From positions 2,792,482 through 2,856,481 of the forward strand of contig NZ_FSRA01000001.1 of assembly GCF_900129465.1 (NCBI RefSeq): a DNA stretch of 64,000 bases, in the 5' to 3' direction. Every line of letters starts with the position of its first letter. The stretch's first letter is position 1. The notes under the pieces were generated by a model. The model searched no databases and had not been told where the DNA came from. It saw only the letters and a program-made list of their open reading frames with translations. Position numbers and translations under genes: made by a program. Shown one piece after another: positions 29,793-38,421 of the stretch. Source of the stretch: Chitinophaga niabensis. Its GTDB lineage: Bacteria > Bacteroidota > Bacteroidia > Chitinophagales > Chitinophagaceae.

Positions 29793-32291
29793 ATGCTCAG
29801 ATTTAACATCGCTTTATTTGCGCTGCTTGGCTTCGCTGTTGCTGCTCATGCGCAAAAAGCCGTTCCTGCGGACACATCTGCCAAAAAAACAGATTCTCTT
29901 CCTTCCGCCATCAAACCGTACGGAACGGTGATCACCGCTAAAGCAAAAACGTACAACGGTATGTTCAAAGTTCACCAGCTGAACGCCCGTTATTACTTCG
30001 AAATCCCTGATTCCATGTATAACCGGGCCATATTGGTAGTAAACCGTATCGCCAGGTCAGCAGCGGGGCCAAGGCCGCAAATGACCGGTTATGCCGGTGA
30101 CCAGATCGCGGAAAACGTGATCCATTTCGAAAAAGGACCGGATGACAGAATCTTCATGAAAGTGATGCGCTTTAATGAACGTTCCAGCGACTCTACAGAA
30201 AATGGCCTGTACAGGTCCGTGATCAATTCCAACCTTGAACCTATTGTTGCCGTATTTCCCGTAAAGGCTTATAACAAAGACGTTAAAAGCACCGTGATAG
30301 ATGTAACGGATTACCTGAACACGGAGAATGAAATTTTCCATTTCAGCCCGCAGATAAAAACAACGCTCAGCATTGGCGCCATACAGGCAGATAAATCTTT
30401 TATCACTTCTGTGAAAGCGTTTCCGCTGAACATTGAGATCCGCATGTTGCGGACCTATTTGAAAGGCGGGCAGCAGGCTGCGTCCACTACTATTCCCGAT
30501 ACCTATGAACTGAACAGCTCCATGGTACTGCTTCCGGCAGTACCCATGCAGCCCCGGTACGCAGATGCACGGGTAGGCTTTTTTGCCAGGGGATATGTGG
30601 ATTTTGATACCGATCCGCAGGGAGTAAAGCAACAATTCATGATCACCCGCTGGCGGCTTGAACCTAAAGAAGAAGATATAGAGAAATATAAACGGGGTGA
30701 ACTGGTGGAACCTAAAAAACCCATCATCTATTATATAGATCCCGCTACACCCAAAAAATGGGTGCCTTACCTGATAGCAGGTGTGAACGACTGGCAGAAA
30801 GCATTTGAACAGGCCGGTTTTAAAAATGCGATCAAAGCATTACCCGCGCCTGAAAATGATTCAACCTGGAGCATAGATGATGCACGCCATAACGTGATCG
30901 TGTACAAACCATCGGCGATAGCTAATGCCAGCGGCCCTCATGTGCATGATCCCCGCAGCGGTGAGATCATAGAAACACATATCAACTGGTACCACAACAT
31001 CATGCAGCTGGTGCATAACTGGTACATGATCCAGGCAGGTGCTATTGATCCTGCTGCACGCAAAATGGAATATGATGAGGAATTAATGGGCCAGCTCATC
31101 CGCTTTGTTTCTTCTCATGAAGTAGGGCATACACTGGGCCTTATGCACAACTTTGGCGCTAGCTCTACCATACCCGTAGAGAAATTAAGGGACAAAGCGT
31201 ATGTGGAAGCACATGGCCACACGCCTTCCATTATGGACTATGCACGTTTTAACTACGTTGCGCAACCGGAAGACCACATCACCCAAAAAGGCATCTTCCC
31301 AAGAATAGGGGAATATGACACCTGGGCTATTGAATGGGGATACAAATGGTATCCTGCATTTAAATCAGCTAAGGAAGAAGGCCCTTACCTGAATAAACTG
31401 ATCATAGACAGCCTCGCTAAGAACAAACGCCTGTATTTCGGCAGTGAGTTCAATTTCTCCGATCCCCGCGACCAAAGCGAGGACCTTGGCGATGATGCTA
31501 TTGCAGCCGGCAGGTATGGTATCAAAAACCTCCAAAGGATCCTGCCACAGCTTAAAGAATGGACGAAGGTGCCCAATGAAGGGTATGATAACCTGAAGAC
31601 CATGTATGAGGAAGTGATCAAACAGTATAAACTGTATACTGTCCAGGTATTGAAAAGTGTGGGCGGTGAATACCGTACCCTGAAAAGCATTGAACAACCC
31701 GGCAGGATAATTGAACCCGTGGAGTACCAAAAGCAGAAGGCATCCATGAAGTTCCTGAACGAATATCTCTTTACTACGCCTGCCTGGCTCATCAATGAAT
31801 CATATACAGCGCTAACCGGCACTGATCCCATCTTACACATTGTTATCGCACAATCCAATGCGCTGATGAAGTTACAGGGTTCCGGCATGCTGATAGGTTT
31901 GATCAAATCAGCAGAACTGAACAAGGGCATCAAAACATACACCGCCGCCGAGTTCCTGGAAGACCTTAAGCAAGGCGTATGGAGCGAACTGTACACCAAC
32001 AAACCTATTGATATCTATCGCCGCAACCAGCAAAAGGTATATATAGAGAATTCATTCAAGGCATTTAAAGCCATGAATGAAATAGTAGGCAGGAACAATG
32101 GTAACGGTACTATCTTTTATATAAACCCCGACCCCACGGGCAACGATGTTTCCAGCATTACGCGGGCGCATCTGACAGGGTTGCGGAATGATATCCGGAA
32201 AGCGATACCATCACAAACCGGCATTTCAAAGTATCACTTACAGGATATGGAGAACCGGATTAGTGAAGTACTGGAAGGAAAGAACAAATAA
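29793..32291 (+). CDS. Secreted zinc metalloprotease (DUF5117/DUF5118/DUF4953 type)
   Basis: An 832-residue exported protein with a signal peptide (MLRFNIALFALLGFAVAAHAQ). The N-terminal DUF5118/DUF5117-like region is about 40-320. The catalytic part has the extended zinc motif HEVGHTLGLMH (His442, Glu443, His446 and His452), the metzincin pattern HExxHxxGxxH, followed by the SIMDYARFNYV turn with the Met expected beneath the zinc site. It should degrade proteins or peptides outside the cytoplasm. It is the last gene of the module 2 operon after SusCD and TlpA, which points to a peptide-scavenging locus. Members of this family are annotated widely, but substrates are not known. Confidence 0.9.
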   Translation: MLRFNIALFALLGFAVAAHAQKAVPADTSAKKTDSLPSAIKPYGTVITAKAKTYNGMFKVHQLNARYYFEIPDSMYNRAILVVNRIARSAAGPRPQMTGYAGDQIAENVIHFEKGPDDRIFMKVMRFNERSSDSTENGLYRSVINSNLEPIVAVFPVKAYNKDVKSTVIDVTDYLNTENEIFHFSPQIKTTLSIGAIQADKSFITSVKAFPLNIEIRMLRTYLKGGQQAASTTIPDTYELNSSMVLLPAVPMQPRYADARVGFFARGYVDFDTDPQGVKQQFMITRWRLEPKEEDIEKYKRGELVEPKKPIIYYIDPATPKKWVPYLIAGVNDWQKAFEQAGFKNAIKALPAPENDSTWSIDDARHNVIVYKPSAIANASGPHVHDPRSGEIIETHINWYHNIMQLVHNWYMIQAGAIDPAARKMEYDEELMGQLIRFVSSHEVGHTLGLMHNFGASSTIPVEKLRDKAYVEAHGHTPSIMDYARFNYVAQPEDHITQKGIFPRIGEYDTWAIEWGYKWYPAFKSAKEEGPYLNKLIIDSLAKNKRLYFGSEFNFSDPRDQSEDLGDDAIAAGRYGIKNLQRILPQLKEWTKVPNEGYDNLKTMYEEVIKQYKLYTVQVLKSVGGEYRTLKSIEQPGRIIEPVEYQKQKASMKFLNEYLFTTPAWLINESYTALTGTDPILHIVIAQSNALMKLQGSGMLIGLIKSAELNKGIKTYTAAEFLEDLKQGVWSELYTNKPIDIYRRNQQKVYIENSFKAFKAMNEIVGRNNGNGTIFYINPDPTGNDVSSITRAHLTGLRNDIRKAIPSQTGISKYHLQDMENRISEVLEGKNK

Positions 32292-32319
32292 CCAGCCATA
32301 TTAATTCCACGGAGAACCT

Positions 32320-32360
32320 AAGCCGTATAGACCTTTGTGTCTATACGGCTTTCTCTTTTT
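32320..32360. terminator. Bidirectional terminator between the protease and VOC genes
   Basis: A 13-bp stem AAGCCGTATAGAC / GTCTATACGGCTT with a 6-nt loop, followed by a T-rich tail on the plus strand. It sits between two convergent genes and can serve both. Confidence 0.85.
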
Positions 32361-32767
32361 TATTCTGTTGGCATCTTGCTCATATCCATATAGGCTATCT
32401 CCCATTGGTGGCCATCCAGATCCTCAAAGCTATGCTGATACATCCAGCCATAATCCTGTGGTTCATTATAGATATTTCCGCCTGCCTGTTTTGCCTTTGC
32501 CACCAGCTGCTCTACTTCTTCCTTAGAAGCTGCATCCAGCGCAATTAACACCTCTGTAGCCTTCTTTGCATCGCTTACCGGTTTCTTCGTAAATGTTTTA
32601 AAATAATCTTCCTGTAACATCATCGCGTAGATGCTTTCGCTGATCACCATACAACCAGCCTTTTCATCAGTGAACTGGGGGTTGAATGAAAACCCGAGAG
32701 TTGTAAAGAATTTAATTGATGCTTCTAAATTCTTAACGGGCAGATTGATAAATACTTTTGTTGCCAT
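32360..32767 (-). CDS. VOC family protein (glyoxalase/bleomycin-resistance-like)
   Basis: A 135-residue vicinal-oxygen-chelate fold protein made of paired beta-alpha-beta-beta-beta units: MATKVFINLPVKNLEASIKFF at the N-terminus and the C-terminal YGWMYQHSFEDLDGHQWEIAY typical of the family. A longer frame adds 20 residues without family similarity. Function in the cell unknown; such proteins are often annotated as extradiol dioxygenase-like but lack a clear full set of metal ligands. Confidence 0.88.
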   Translation of the reverse strand: MATKVFINLPVKNLEASIKFFTTLGFSFNPQFTDEKAGCMVISESIYAMMLQEDYFKTFTKKPVSDAKKATEVLIALDAASKEEVEQLVAKAKQAGGNIYNEPQDYGWMYQHSFEDLDGHQWEIAYMDMSKMPTE

Positions 32768-32852
32768 GATATTTGTTTTTTGGTGATTGAATGATACAAA
32801 ACTAGCGCGGAGAAAAAACCCAAACATTTACATATGTTGAGGAATGGAAAAA

Positions 32853-33425
32853 TTATTTGTTGGCAAATAAGATACGGCTAAATTGTGTAGGAGTAATGCC
32901 AAGGTAGGAAGCGATATGGTGTTTCTTCAGCCGTTTAACAAGGCCGGGGTACTTTTCTGCAAATGCCTCGTAACGTTTGCCGGCGGGGTCGTGCCGGAGG
33001 GCTATCTCTAAGGGTTCTTTCTCTATGATCCAGTGCAGTTCCATATAGTTCATATAGAAAGTGGCAATATCCATATGCTGCGTTGCCAGCCTTTTAAATG
33101 CGAAGAAATCGTATTCAAGTACATTGGTATCTTCCAATGCAGTGATCGTAAATAAACTGGGGGTATTGCTGAGCATGGCACTCACGGATGCGGCAAAACG
33201 CTGCTCGGGGAAGAAGGTTTTGATCACTATTTCTCCTTTATCAGAAACATAGTTCTGTGAAAAGAGCCCTTTCTCTACAAACGCCACTTTTTTGGGCGCC
33301 TGCCCTTCTGATACAAAGTTCTCTCCCCGTTTGTAGGTCTTAGCTACAAGGATGGTTTCCCATGCTTTACGGCTTTCATCAGAAAGTTTTGTGTAGGTGT
33401 TTATTTTTGAAAAGAAGATATCCAT
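32853..33425 (-). CDS. Crp/Fnr family transcriptional regulator
   Basis: A 190-residue protein with an N-terminal cyclic-nucleotide-binding-like beta-barrel (about 15-115; YKRGENFVSEGQAPKKVAFVEKGL and VIKTFFPEQRFAASV) and a C-terminal HTH (about 150-190; HIASYLGITPTQFSRI). The canonical cAMP-contact residues are not evident, as in many Bacteroidota members of this group. Its start codon directly follows the stop codon of the upstream 156-residue gene, so the two are co-transcribed. Confidence 0.92.
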   Translation of the reverse strand: MDIFFSKINTYTKLSDESRKAWETILVAKTYKRGENFVSEGQAPKKVAFVEKGLFSQNYVSDKGEIVIKTFFPEQRFAASVSAMLSNTPSLFTITALEDTNVLEYDFFAFKRLATQHMDIATFYMNYMELHWIIEKEPLEIALRHDPAGKRYEAFAEKYPGLVKRLKKHHIASYLGITPTQFSRILFANK

Positions 33426-33896
33426 TTATGCCATTTTATCCAGGGCTTTACGCAGGATGTTTAACTGTTCCAGTCTTTTTACCCGGTACTCCTCTTCAAA
33501 CACACTCAACCTGGATGGAGCACACTCCTTCTCTACTGACTGTATTGTCCGGACAAGCAGGTCTTTATCAATCTTACCTTCCAGCACAAACTGGCCAAAG
33601 CCTACTGCTATGATCACATTATTGATCCCTAATTTAGAACGCGCCACTAAATATTCCGCCACTTCAGCATCGTGTGGTGCAGCCCCCCTGCTGTATCCCC
33701 AGGTATCCAGTAGCAACTCTATGAAAATTAAAGGACTCGCTGTTTGGTTCGTTTCCCGCCATTCCCGGAACTGATAAAAAGCATCTGCACCGTCGTCATT
33801 CCCGAAGGGAGAAGTTTCTTCAATGGGGCTCCAGTAAAATTCTTCTGTAAAAAGTTCTCTGGCTTTTATATGCGCATTTTCGTATGTATTGTTCAT
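33426..33896 (-). CDS. Uncharacterised protein, 156 residues
   Basis: I do not recognise the family. The protein is soluble and acidic, with no signal peptide or membrane helix and mostly helical character. It has aromatic-rich stretches (FTEEFYWSPIEETSPFGND) and a helix IDKDLLVRTIQSVEKEC near the C-terminus. The gene is the first of a two-gene minus-strand unit with the Crp/Fnr regulator, with zero bases between the stop and the next start, which suggests a linked role. Divergent from the esterase gene 62 bp away. Confidence 0.75.
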   Translation of the reverse strand: MNNTYENAHIKARELFTEEFYWSPIEETSPFGNDDGADAFYQFREWRETNQTASPLIFIELLLDTWGYSRGAAPHDAEVAEYLVARSKLGINNVIIAVGFGQFVLEGKIDKDLLVRTIQSVEKECAPSRLSVFEEEYRVKRLEQLNILRKALDKMA

Positions 33897-33958
33897 ACAA
33901 CGAAAATATGCAAAAAAGAGAATTTAAACTTTTACCTTTTCAGAAAGTCTCAGTAACT

Positions 33959-34867
33959 ATGAAAACCGTACTGCTTTCCCTGCTTTGCTTTTGTTCTATG
34001 GGCTGCCTCAAAAAAAAGGAGTCCACTCCCGCTAATGGCAGCATCACTGTTGATGGGCTCATCAGAACTTATACCCTGCACCTACCCCCCAATTACAGGG
34101 AAGGCAGTGATTTTTCGCTGGTGATAGCGATGCATGGCGGTGGTGGGAACGGCGGGCAGTTTGAATCTTCTTCCAGGCTTTCCCAGAAAGCCGATGCAGC
34201 AAAGTTCATTGTAGTATATCCCAATGGTGTAAAAGGCGACGGTTTATTAAAAGCCCAGACCTGGAATGCAGGTGGATGCTGCGATTATGCAAGAGACCAT
34301 AATATCAACGATGTGAAATTCATCAGCCTGCTGATAGATCACCTGGTTGCAAAATATAAGATCAACCCTAAAAAGGTATATGCCACCGGTCATTCCAATG
34401 GAGGCATGATGGCCTACCGGCTGGCTTGTGAACTCTCTGATAAGATAGCAGCGATCGCTCCCAATAGTTCTACCATGGTGGTCACACAGCCCTGTAATGC
34501 TTCAAGGGCAGTACCTATATTGCATATGCACTCCGTACAGGATAACAATGTTCCTTATGCCGGCGGGGTGGGAACAGGTGTTTCCAAACATTATAATCCA
34601 CCACTCGATTCCGTGTTCCAGGTATGGTCATTAAAGAATGCCTGTGCTACTCCTGCGCAGGTAATTGTGAATAACAATTCCTATAAGCTCACGAAATGGA
34701 CGGATTGCAGTAACAATACCACCATTCAATATTACCTCACTAAAGATGGCGGGCATGCATGGCCCGGCGGAACTCCGGGTGGTTTACCGCTTGGAGACAA
34801 ACCTTCTGCGGTTATTAATGCGAATGATCTTTTATGGGATTTTTTTCAGCAATATCAATTACCTTGA
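33959..34867 (+). CDS. Polyhydroxybutyrate depolymerase/feruloyl esterase-like lipoprotein
   Basis: Alpha/beta hydrolase of 302 residues with a lipoprotein signal (MKTVLLSLLCFCSMGCLKK, Cys16). The oxyanion region is VIAMHGGGGNG (about 55-65). The catalytic triad is probably Ser146 in GHSNGG, Asp195 in HSVQDNNVPY and His266 in DGGHAWPG. This set matches the LpqC/esterase-PHB family, which hydrolyses polyesters, feruloyl or acetyl esters on polysaccharides. A longer frame from 33884 overlaps the divergent promoter region and is not favoured. The gene is 13 bp before the next, so they may be one unit. Confidence 0.88.
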   Translation: MKTVLLSLLCFCSMGCLKKKESTPANGSITVDGLIRTYTLHLPPNYREGSDFSLVIAMHGGGGNGGQFESSSRLSQKADAAKFIVVYPNGVKGDGLLKAQTWNAGGCCDYARDHNINDVKFISLLIDHLVAKYKINPKKVYATGHSNGGMMAYRLACELSDKIAAIAPNSSTMVVTQPCNASRAVPILHMHSVQDNNVPYAGGVGTGVSKHYNPPLDSVFQVWSLKNACATPAQVIVNNNSYKLTKWTDCSNNTTIQYYLTKDGGHAWPGGTPGGLPLGDKPSAVINANDLLWDFFQQYQLP

Positions 34868-34880
34868 TGTAAATTGGAAT

Positions 34881-35531
34881 ATGCGTTTTATCCCTATCTG
34901 CTTATTACTTCTCCTTTCTGCGAAAGATCTGTCCGCACAGGATTCCATCAAAGTGCGGTATGTAGCCTGGTACAATCCCGTAAAGCGGAACACTATTGTA
35001 AATGGCGTTAACATGGGGCTGATGGCGATACCATGGAAGCCGGCAAAAACATTGATCGTAAATGGCATAACCCTGGAATTACAACCCATCGGTGCTCTAG
35101 CTACCATGTATTCCCTTGGAACCACAGTGATCCCCACTGTTGGATGGAGGAAACAAAAAGAAGGTGAGCACGGAAGTATCTATTTCACTCACGTCAACGA
35201 CAACTGGCCTGCTAATGAAACGATCAGGACCCACCTGAGAGGCATTAATATCAGTCCCGGCTTTATGTCTGAGATATCAGCAACAGGTCTCACTATCAAT
35301 CTACTCACTTCTGTTATCACGGAAAACCGGGGCCTCACCATCACAGGGTTCGACAATACCAGTCATAAATTTTCCGGTGTAATGATCAGTGGTTTCAAAA
35401 ACAAAGCCACCATCGGGCACGGCGTGCAGATAGCAGTATTCAATAATTGCAGGGAAGGGAAGTTAGTACAGATAGGATTATTCAACCGTATTGGTAACAG
35501 GGTGTTGCCTTTTGTGAATATGTCACTTTAA
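34881..35531 (+). CDS. Exported protein with LA_2272-like surface repeats
   Basis: A 216-residue secreted protein (signal MRFIPICLLLLLSAKDLSAQ). The second half shows repeats of the form G-h-x-h-x-h-F-x-N (GLTITGFDNTSHKFSGVMISGFKN, IGHGVQIAVFNNCREGKLVQIGLFNRIGN, written here in pieces), as in LA_2272-type surface repeat proteins, and ends in LPFVNMSL. This suggests a beta-rich outer-membrane or surface protein of unknown role. The chosen ATG gives a clean signal peptide; the long upstream frame overlaps the esterase gene. Confidence 0.65.
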   Translation: MRFIPICLLLLLSAKDLSAQDSIKVRYVAWYNPVKRNTIVNGVNMGLMAIPWKPAKTLIVNGITLELQPIGALATMYSLGTTVIPTVGWRKQKEGEHGSIYFTHVNDNWPANETIRTHLRGINISPGFMSEISATGLTINLLTSVITENRGLTITGFDNTSHKFSGVMISGFKNKATIGHGVQIAVFNNCREGKLVQIGLFNRIGNRVLPFVNMSL

Positions 35532-35536
35532 TACTC

Positions 35537-35870
35537 TCAGCAAAATAAGAGAATAAAAAAGTTCTTAAGGTTCACCCGCAGATACTGCAAAGCATGTGTG
35601 ATCTGATTCTCTACACTTCTCTTAGAAATATTCAGCCTGTCCGTAATCTCCTGGTTACCCAGGTTCTCCTGGCGGCTTAACAGAAAGATCTCTTTACAGT
35701 GCTTAGGTAATGCGTCAGAGAAAAACTTAATTGTTCCTGAAAGGTTTGCTCAGGTAATTTTTCCTCCGCAGAATTGGAAGAAAAGGCCTCATTGTATTCA
35801 GCAGGTAATTCCTGTGTTGCTTTCTTTGCTTTTAATTCTCCCGGACCTGGCTTCTGTAAATGCAGAATGA
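35537..35870 (-). pseudogene. Decayed ECF sigma factor (C-terminal part)
   Basis: The reverse strand reads as the C-terminal half of a sigma-70 ECF factor. Region 4 is intact (ALPKHCKEIFLLSRQENLG, then ITDRLNISKRSVENQI and THALQYLRVNLKNFF, stop at 35537-35539). The upstream part (KAKKATQELPAEYNEAFSSN) is in another frame. A T-run of 5 where 6 would keep the frame (35721-35725 on the plus strand) explains one shift, and a second shift is likely near 35845. Region 2 and the start codon are missing. It is a broken remnant, not a functional gene. Confidence 0.8.
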
Positions 35871-35885
35871 GTAAGCCAGTATTCC

Positions 35886-36109
35886 GGCATCCGCCAGTGT
35901 AATGTTTTCCTGGCCAACTATGAGAAGGCTACTACCGTTCCAGAGGCAATAAAGATCAGATGGCTGGTGAAGCAAGGATCATCAGGGCCTATATGTACAT
36001 GAACCTGGTTTCCTGCTTCGGAGATCTTCTCCTGACCACCAAACCTTTAAAGACCGATGAATTATACGGGCCACGTAATACTAAAAGAGAGATCATTGAT
36101 TTCATCCTG
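35886..36109 (+). pseudogene. Fragment of a susD gene
   Basis: The plus strand encodes a fragment of a RagB/SusD N-terminal region in two frames: GIRQCNVFLANYEKATTVPE from 35886, then after a frameshift near 35955 the diagnostic AGEARIIRAYMYMNLVSCF, GDLLLTTKPLKTDELYGPR to about 36109. The signal peptide, most of the protein and any susC are absent. It abuts the 5' side of the decayed sigma gene in the opposite direction, pointing to an old rearrangement or deletion of a sigma/SusCD module. An ATG frame of 166 codons running from here over the next gene is not a real gene. Confidence 0.82.
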
Positions 36110-36124
36110 ATTACGGGCCTCTTT

Positions 36125-36439
36125 TTATTCTTTGTCTTTTATCTGAGACGGTTTCAGGTATACTTTCTTTCCTTTCTTATCTACGTAATACTTGCGGTCT
36201 TTGCTATCAATGTAGACCACCTCTCCTCCCGGAGCCTGTTTGTCTTTGTAGATCTTATCCTTAATGGCGGATACGCCTTTAACAGCTGTAGAGGCTGTTT
36301 TATTACCGACCTTTTTTGCAGTGGTATCAATTTTTTCACCTACTTTTTTAGCAGTTTTCTCTATCCCCTGCGCCATACTGGTGAGGGAAATAGCGGAACC
36401 CATCAGGGCAGCTACGATAGCTATGCGGATCTTGCTCAT
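36125..36439 (-). CDS. Small exported basic protein
   Basis: A 104-residue protein with a signal peptide (MSKIRIAIVAALMGSAISLTSMAQ). A lysine-rich helical segment contains two similar blocks (KTAKKVGEKID and TTAKKVGNKTA, about 27-50). The C-terminus has basic strands (VVYIDSKDRKYYVDKKGKKVYL). Proteins of this kind are common in Bacteroidota, but I cannot assign a function. The end resembles small basic adaptor-like domains. It is monocistronic, transcribed away from the methyltransferase gene. Confidence 0.72.
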   Translation of the reverse strand: MSKIRIAIVAALMGSAISLTSMAQGIEKTAKKVGEKIDTTAKKVGNKTASTAVKGVSAIKDKIYKDKQAPGGEVVYIDSKDRKYYVDKKGKKVYLKPSQIKDKE

Positions 36440-36525
36440 GGTTGTTATTTTAGAAGGTAAGGGCCAAAAATAGTGCCATGTCTATAACTGTCGGTTTTTT
36501 ACAATTTCTTCTATGTTATGGGTCA

Positions 36526-36533
36526 GATATTTG
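36526..36533 (+). promoter_or_regulatory. Possible -7 element of the methyltransferase gene
   Basis: GATATTTG, one mismatch from TAnnTTTG and followed by C, ends 10 bp before the ATG at 36544. No clear -33 TTG. Confidence 0.3.
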
Positions 36534-36543
36534 CATAAAAAAG

Positions 36544-37170
36544 ATGGACGTTAAAGCTATTGCTGAACAATTGAGGAAACCAGTGGGCGATCTGGGGAAA
36601 GAGGTGGGCGTAAAGATGAATGAAGGGAACCTGTACATTAACCAGTATACTATCGCGGCTTTAGAGATAAAAAGCCATCAGCAGGTCCTGGAGATCGGGA
36701 TGGGGAACGGTTTTTTTGTGAAGGATATATTAACTGCGGCCCCTTCGGTGAAATATACCGGCTGTGATGTTTCAGAAACAATGGTAGCGGAGGCCCGGTC
36801 CCTGAACACCCGTTTTATACAAAAAAGACAGGCGGAATTCATTGTAGCAGCTGCTGATGAACTGCCTTTATTCGACGCACTCTTTGATACAGTGTTCATG
36901 GTGAATACGCTTTACTTCTGGGAATTCCCGCAGAAAGAACTGGCAGAGGTCCGCAGGGTATTAAAACCAGGCGGGAAGATATTCATTGCCATCAGGCCGG
37001 CATCTGTAATGCAGTCGCTACCCTTTGTGCAGTATGGCTTTCGCCTGTATGAAAAGAAAGATGTAGCGGTGCTGCTGAAGCAGAATGGATTTAACAGGAT
37101 ACACAGCATTGAAAAGCCGGAGCCCGTGGGGAAAATGCAAACACTGATCGTACGTGCGGAGAAAATTTAG
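36544..37170 (+). CDS. Class I SAM-dependent methyltransferase
   Basis: A 208-residue soluble methyltransferase. Motif I is VLEIGMGNGFFVKDI (about 49-63), followed by the acidic end of strand 2 (YTGCDVSE), motif III-like DELPLFDALFDTVFMVNTLYF (about 104-124) and the post-motif VRRVLKPGGKIFIAIRP (about 136-152). It is of the UbiE/Methyltransf_11 type; the substrate is not predictable. A longer frame starts at 36478, but the start at 36544 matches the family and follows a -7-like box. It lies 14 bp before a GNAT gene. Confidence 0.9.
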   Translation: MDVKAIAEQLRKPVGDLGKEVGVKMNEGNLYINQYTIAALEIKSHQQVLEIGMGNGFFVKDILTAAPSVKYTGCDVSETMVAEARSLNTRFIQKRQAEFIVAAADELPLFDALFDTVFMVNTLYFWEFPQKELAEVRRVLKPGGKIFIAIRPASVMQSLPFVQYGFRLYEKKDVAVLLKQNGFNRIHSIEKPEPVGKMQTLIVRAEKI

Positions 37171-37184
37171 TTTTAATTTGCACT

Positions 37185-37652
37185 ATGCTTATCAGACCTT
37201 ACACTGCAGCGGACCGGCAGGCTTGCATTACCGCATTTAAAAGTAATATGCCCAAATTTTTCATGCCACATGAATTAACCGATTTTGAGGAATGGCTAAA
37301 TGATGTGGAGGAAGGAAAGATACAAGCACCTGACGAACAATATTATGTGATAGAGCAGGACCATGAAGTGATTGGCTGCGGTGGCTTCTCTGTATACCCG
37401 GATAAGCAACGGGCCACCATGACCTGGGGGCTTGTGCATAACAGCATGCATAAAAAAGGCCTGGGCAAAGCCCTGATCCTGCACAGGATTGCAGCCATCA
37501 GGAAAGCATTTCCTGCTGTCACCATCGGCCTTGATACCACGCAGCATTCCTTTTCTTTCTTTGAGAAGCTGGGGTTTGTGACCACCAAAATAACCAATGA
37601 TTCCTACGGAGAAGGCATGCACCGTTACGATATGGAACTTAGTCCCGCGTAG
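37185..37652 (+). CDS. GNAT family N-acetyltransferase
   Basis: A 155-residue acetyltransferase with the beta-strand block EVIGCGGFSVY, the acetyl-CoA loop LVHNSMHKKGLGKALIL (K-K-G-L-G-K, about 85-101) and the C-terminal SFSFFEKLGFV typical of the fold. Co-directional with the methyltransferase gene 14 bp upstream. Its 3' end overlaps the convergent SDR gene by 14 bp. Substrate unknown. Confidence 0.9.
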   Translation: MLIRPYTAADRQACITAFKSNMPKFFMPHELTDFEEWLNDVEEGKIQAPDEQYYVIEQDHEVIGCGGFSVYPDKQRATMTWGLVHNSMHKKGLGKALILHRIAAIRKAFPAVTIGLDTTQHSFSFFEKLGFVTTKITNDSYGEGMHRYDMELSPA

Positions 37653-38418
37653 TGCCGCAGGTTACATTCGCAAACGTACCCGTCATTCCACTGGCCTGAT
37701 CGGAAACCAGGAACACGGCTGCGCTGGCGATCTCCGCCATCAGGGGCAATTTCTTCAGCATCGTATTATCTATCAGTTCCTGTATGGCGTTATAGGGTTC
37801 AGGACCGTTGCCTTCCTCTTCCAATGCTTTCAGAAATACCGCGGAATCAGGAGAGCCTGCTGATCGGATGCCTACTACCCGGATGCCGTACGGCCCCAGT
37901 TCATCCGCCAGGTTCCTGGAAAATCCTTCCAGTGCGCTGCAAGCCGGCCCAAAACCACCAACGAATGCATAAGCTTTACCAGCAGGTGTAGCCGTGATGG
38001 ACAGGATCACCCCTCCCTTCTGTTGGATCATGTGTTTACCTGCCGCCTTAGCCGTGAGGAACTGGGTTTGCATAGCCACATGGATAGGCTGCGTAAAGTC
38101 TTTCAACGACATCTCCACAATGGGGATACCCTGTACATCTTCCAGGCCAATGGCATTAAAGGAAATATCTATCCTTCCTGCTTTGGCCACTACTGCATCT
38201 GTAAAATCAGTAACGGCCTTTTCATCCAACGCATCTACAACAGCGGTTTCCGCCTTGCCGCCCAAAGCAAGGATGTCTTTCGCCACTGTATCCAGTGAAG
38301 ATTGTGTACGGCCGGCCAGGAATACCCTGGCACCTTCCCTGGCAAAGGCCCTGGCTACAGCACCGCCAATGGAACCTCCTGCACCGTAGATCACGGCTGT
38401 TTTGTTTGTAAGTATCAT
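37639..38418 (-). CDS. SDR-like protein lacking the usual catalytic Tyr-Lys pair
   Basis: A 259-residue Rossmann protein with an SDR cofactor motif (IYGAGGSIGGAVARAF, about 9-24), the basic residue for NADP in FLAGRTQ, and the segment DISFNAIG where most SDRs have NNAG. The Ser strand is present (VILSITATPAG), but the YxxxK position reads FVGGFGPACSALEGFSRNL, without Tyr or Lys. It may therefore be a non-catalytic or atypical family member. It is transcribed alone, with a -7-like TAATTTTA close to its start and direct repeats upstream. Confidence 0.85.
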   Translation of the reverse strand: MILTNKTAVIYGAGGSIGGAVARAFAREGARVFLAGRTQSSLDTVAKDILALGGKAETAVVDALDEKAVTDFTDAVVAKAGRIDISFNAIGLEDVQGIPIVEMSLKDFTQPIHVAMQTQFLTAKAAGKHMIQQKGGVILSITATPAGKAYAFVGGFGPACSALEGFSRNLADELGPYGIRVVGIRSAGSPDSAVFLKALEEEGNGPEPYNAIQELIDNTMLKKLPLMAEIASAAVFLVSDQASGMTGTFANVTCGTTRD

Positions 38419-38421
38419 GCT

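Noticed and set aside
35960..36460. 166-codon ATG frame on the plus strand
   Set aside because: Its first 50 codons are a frameshifted SusD fragment and the rest is the complement of the small exported protein gene at 36125-36439, which has a proper signal peptide.
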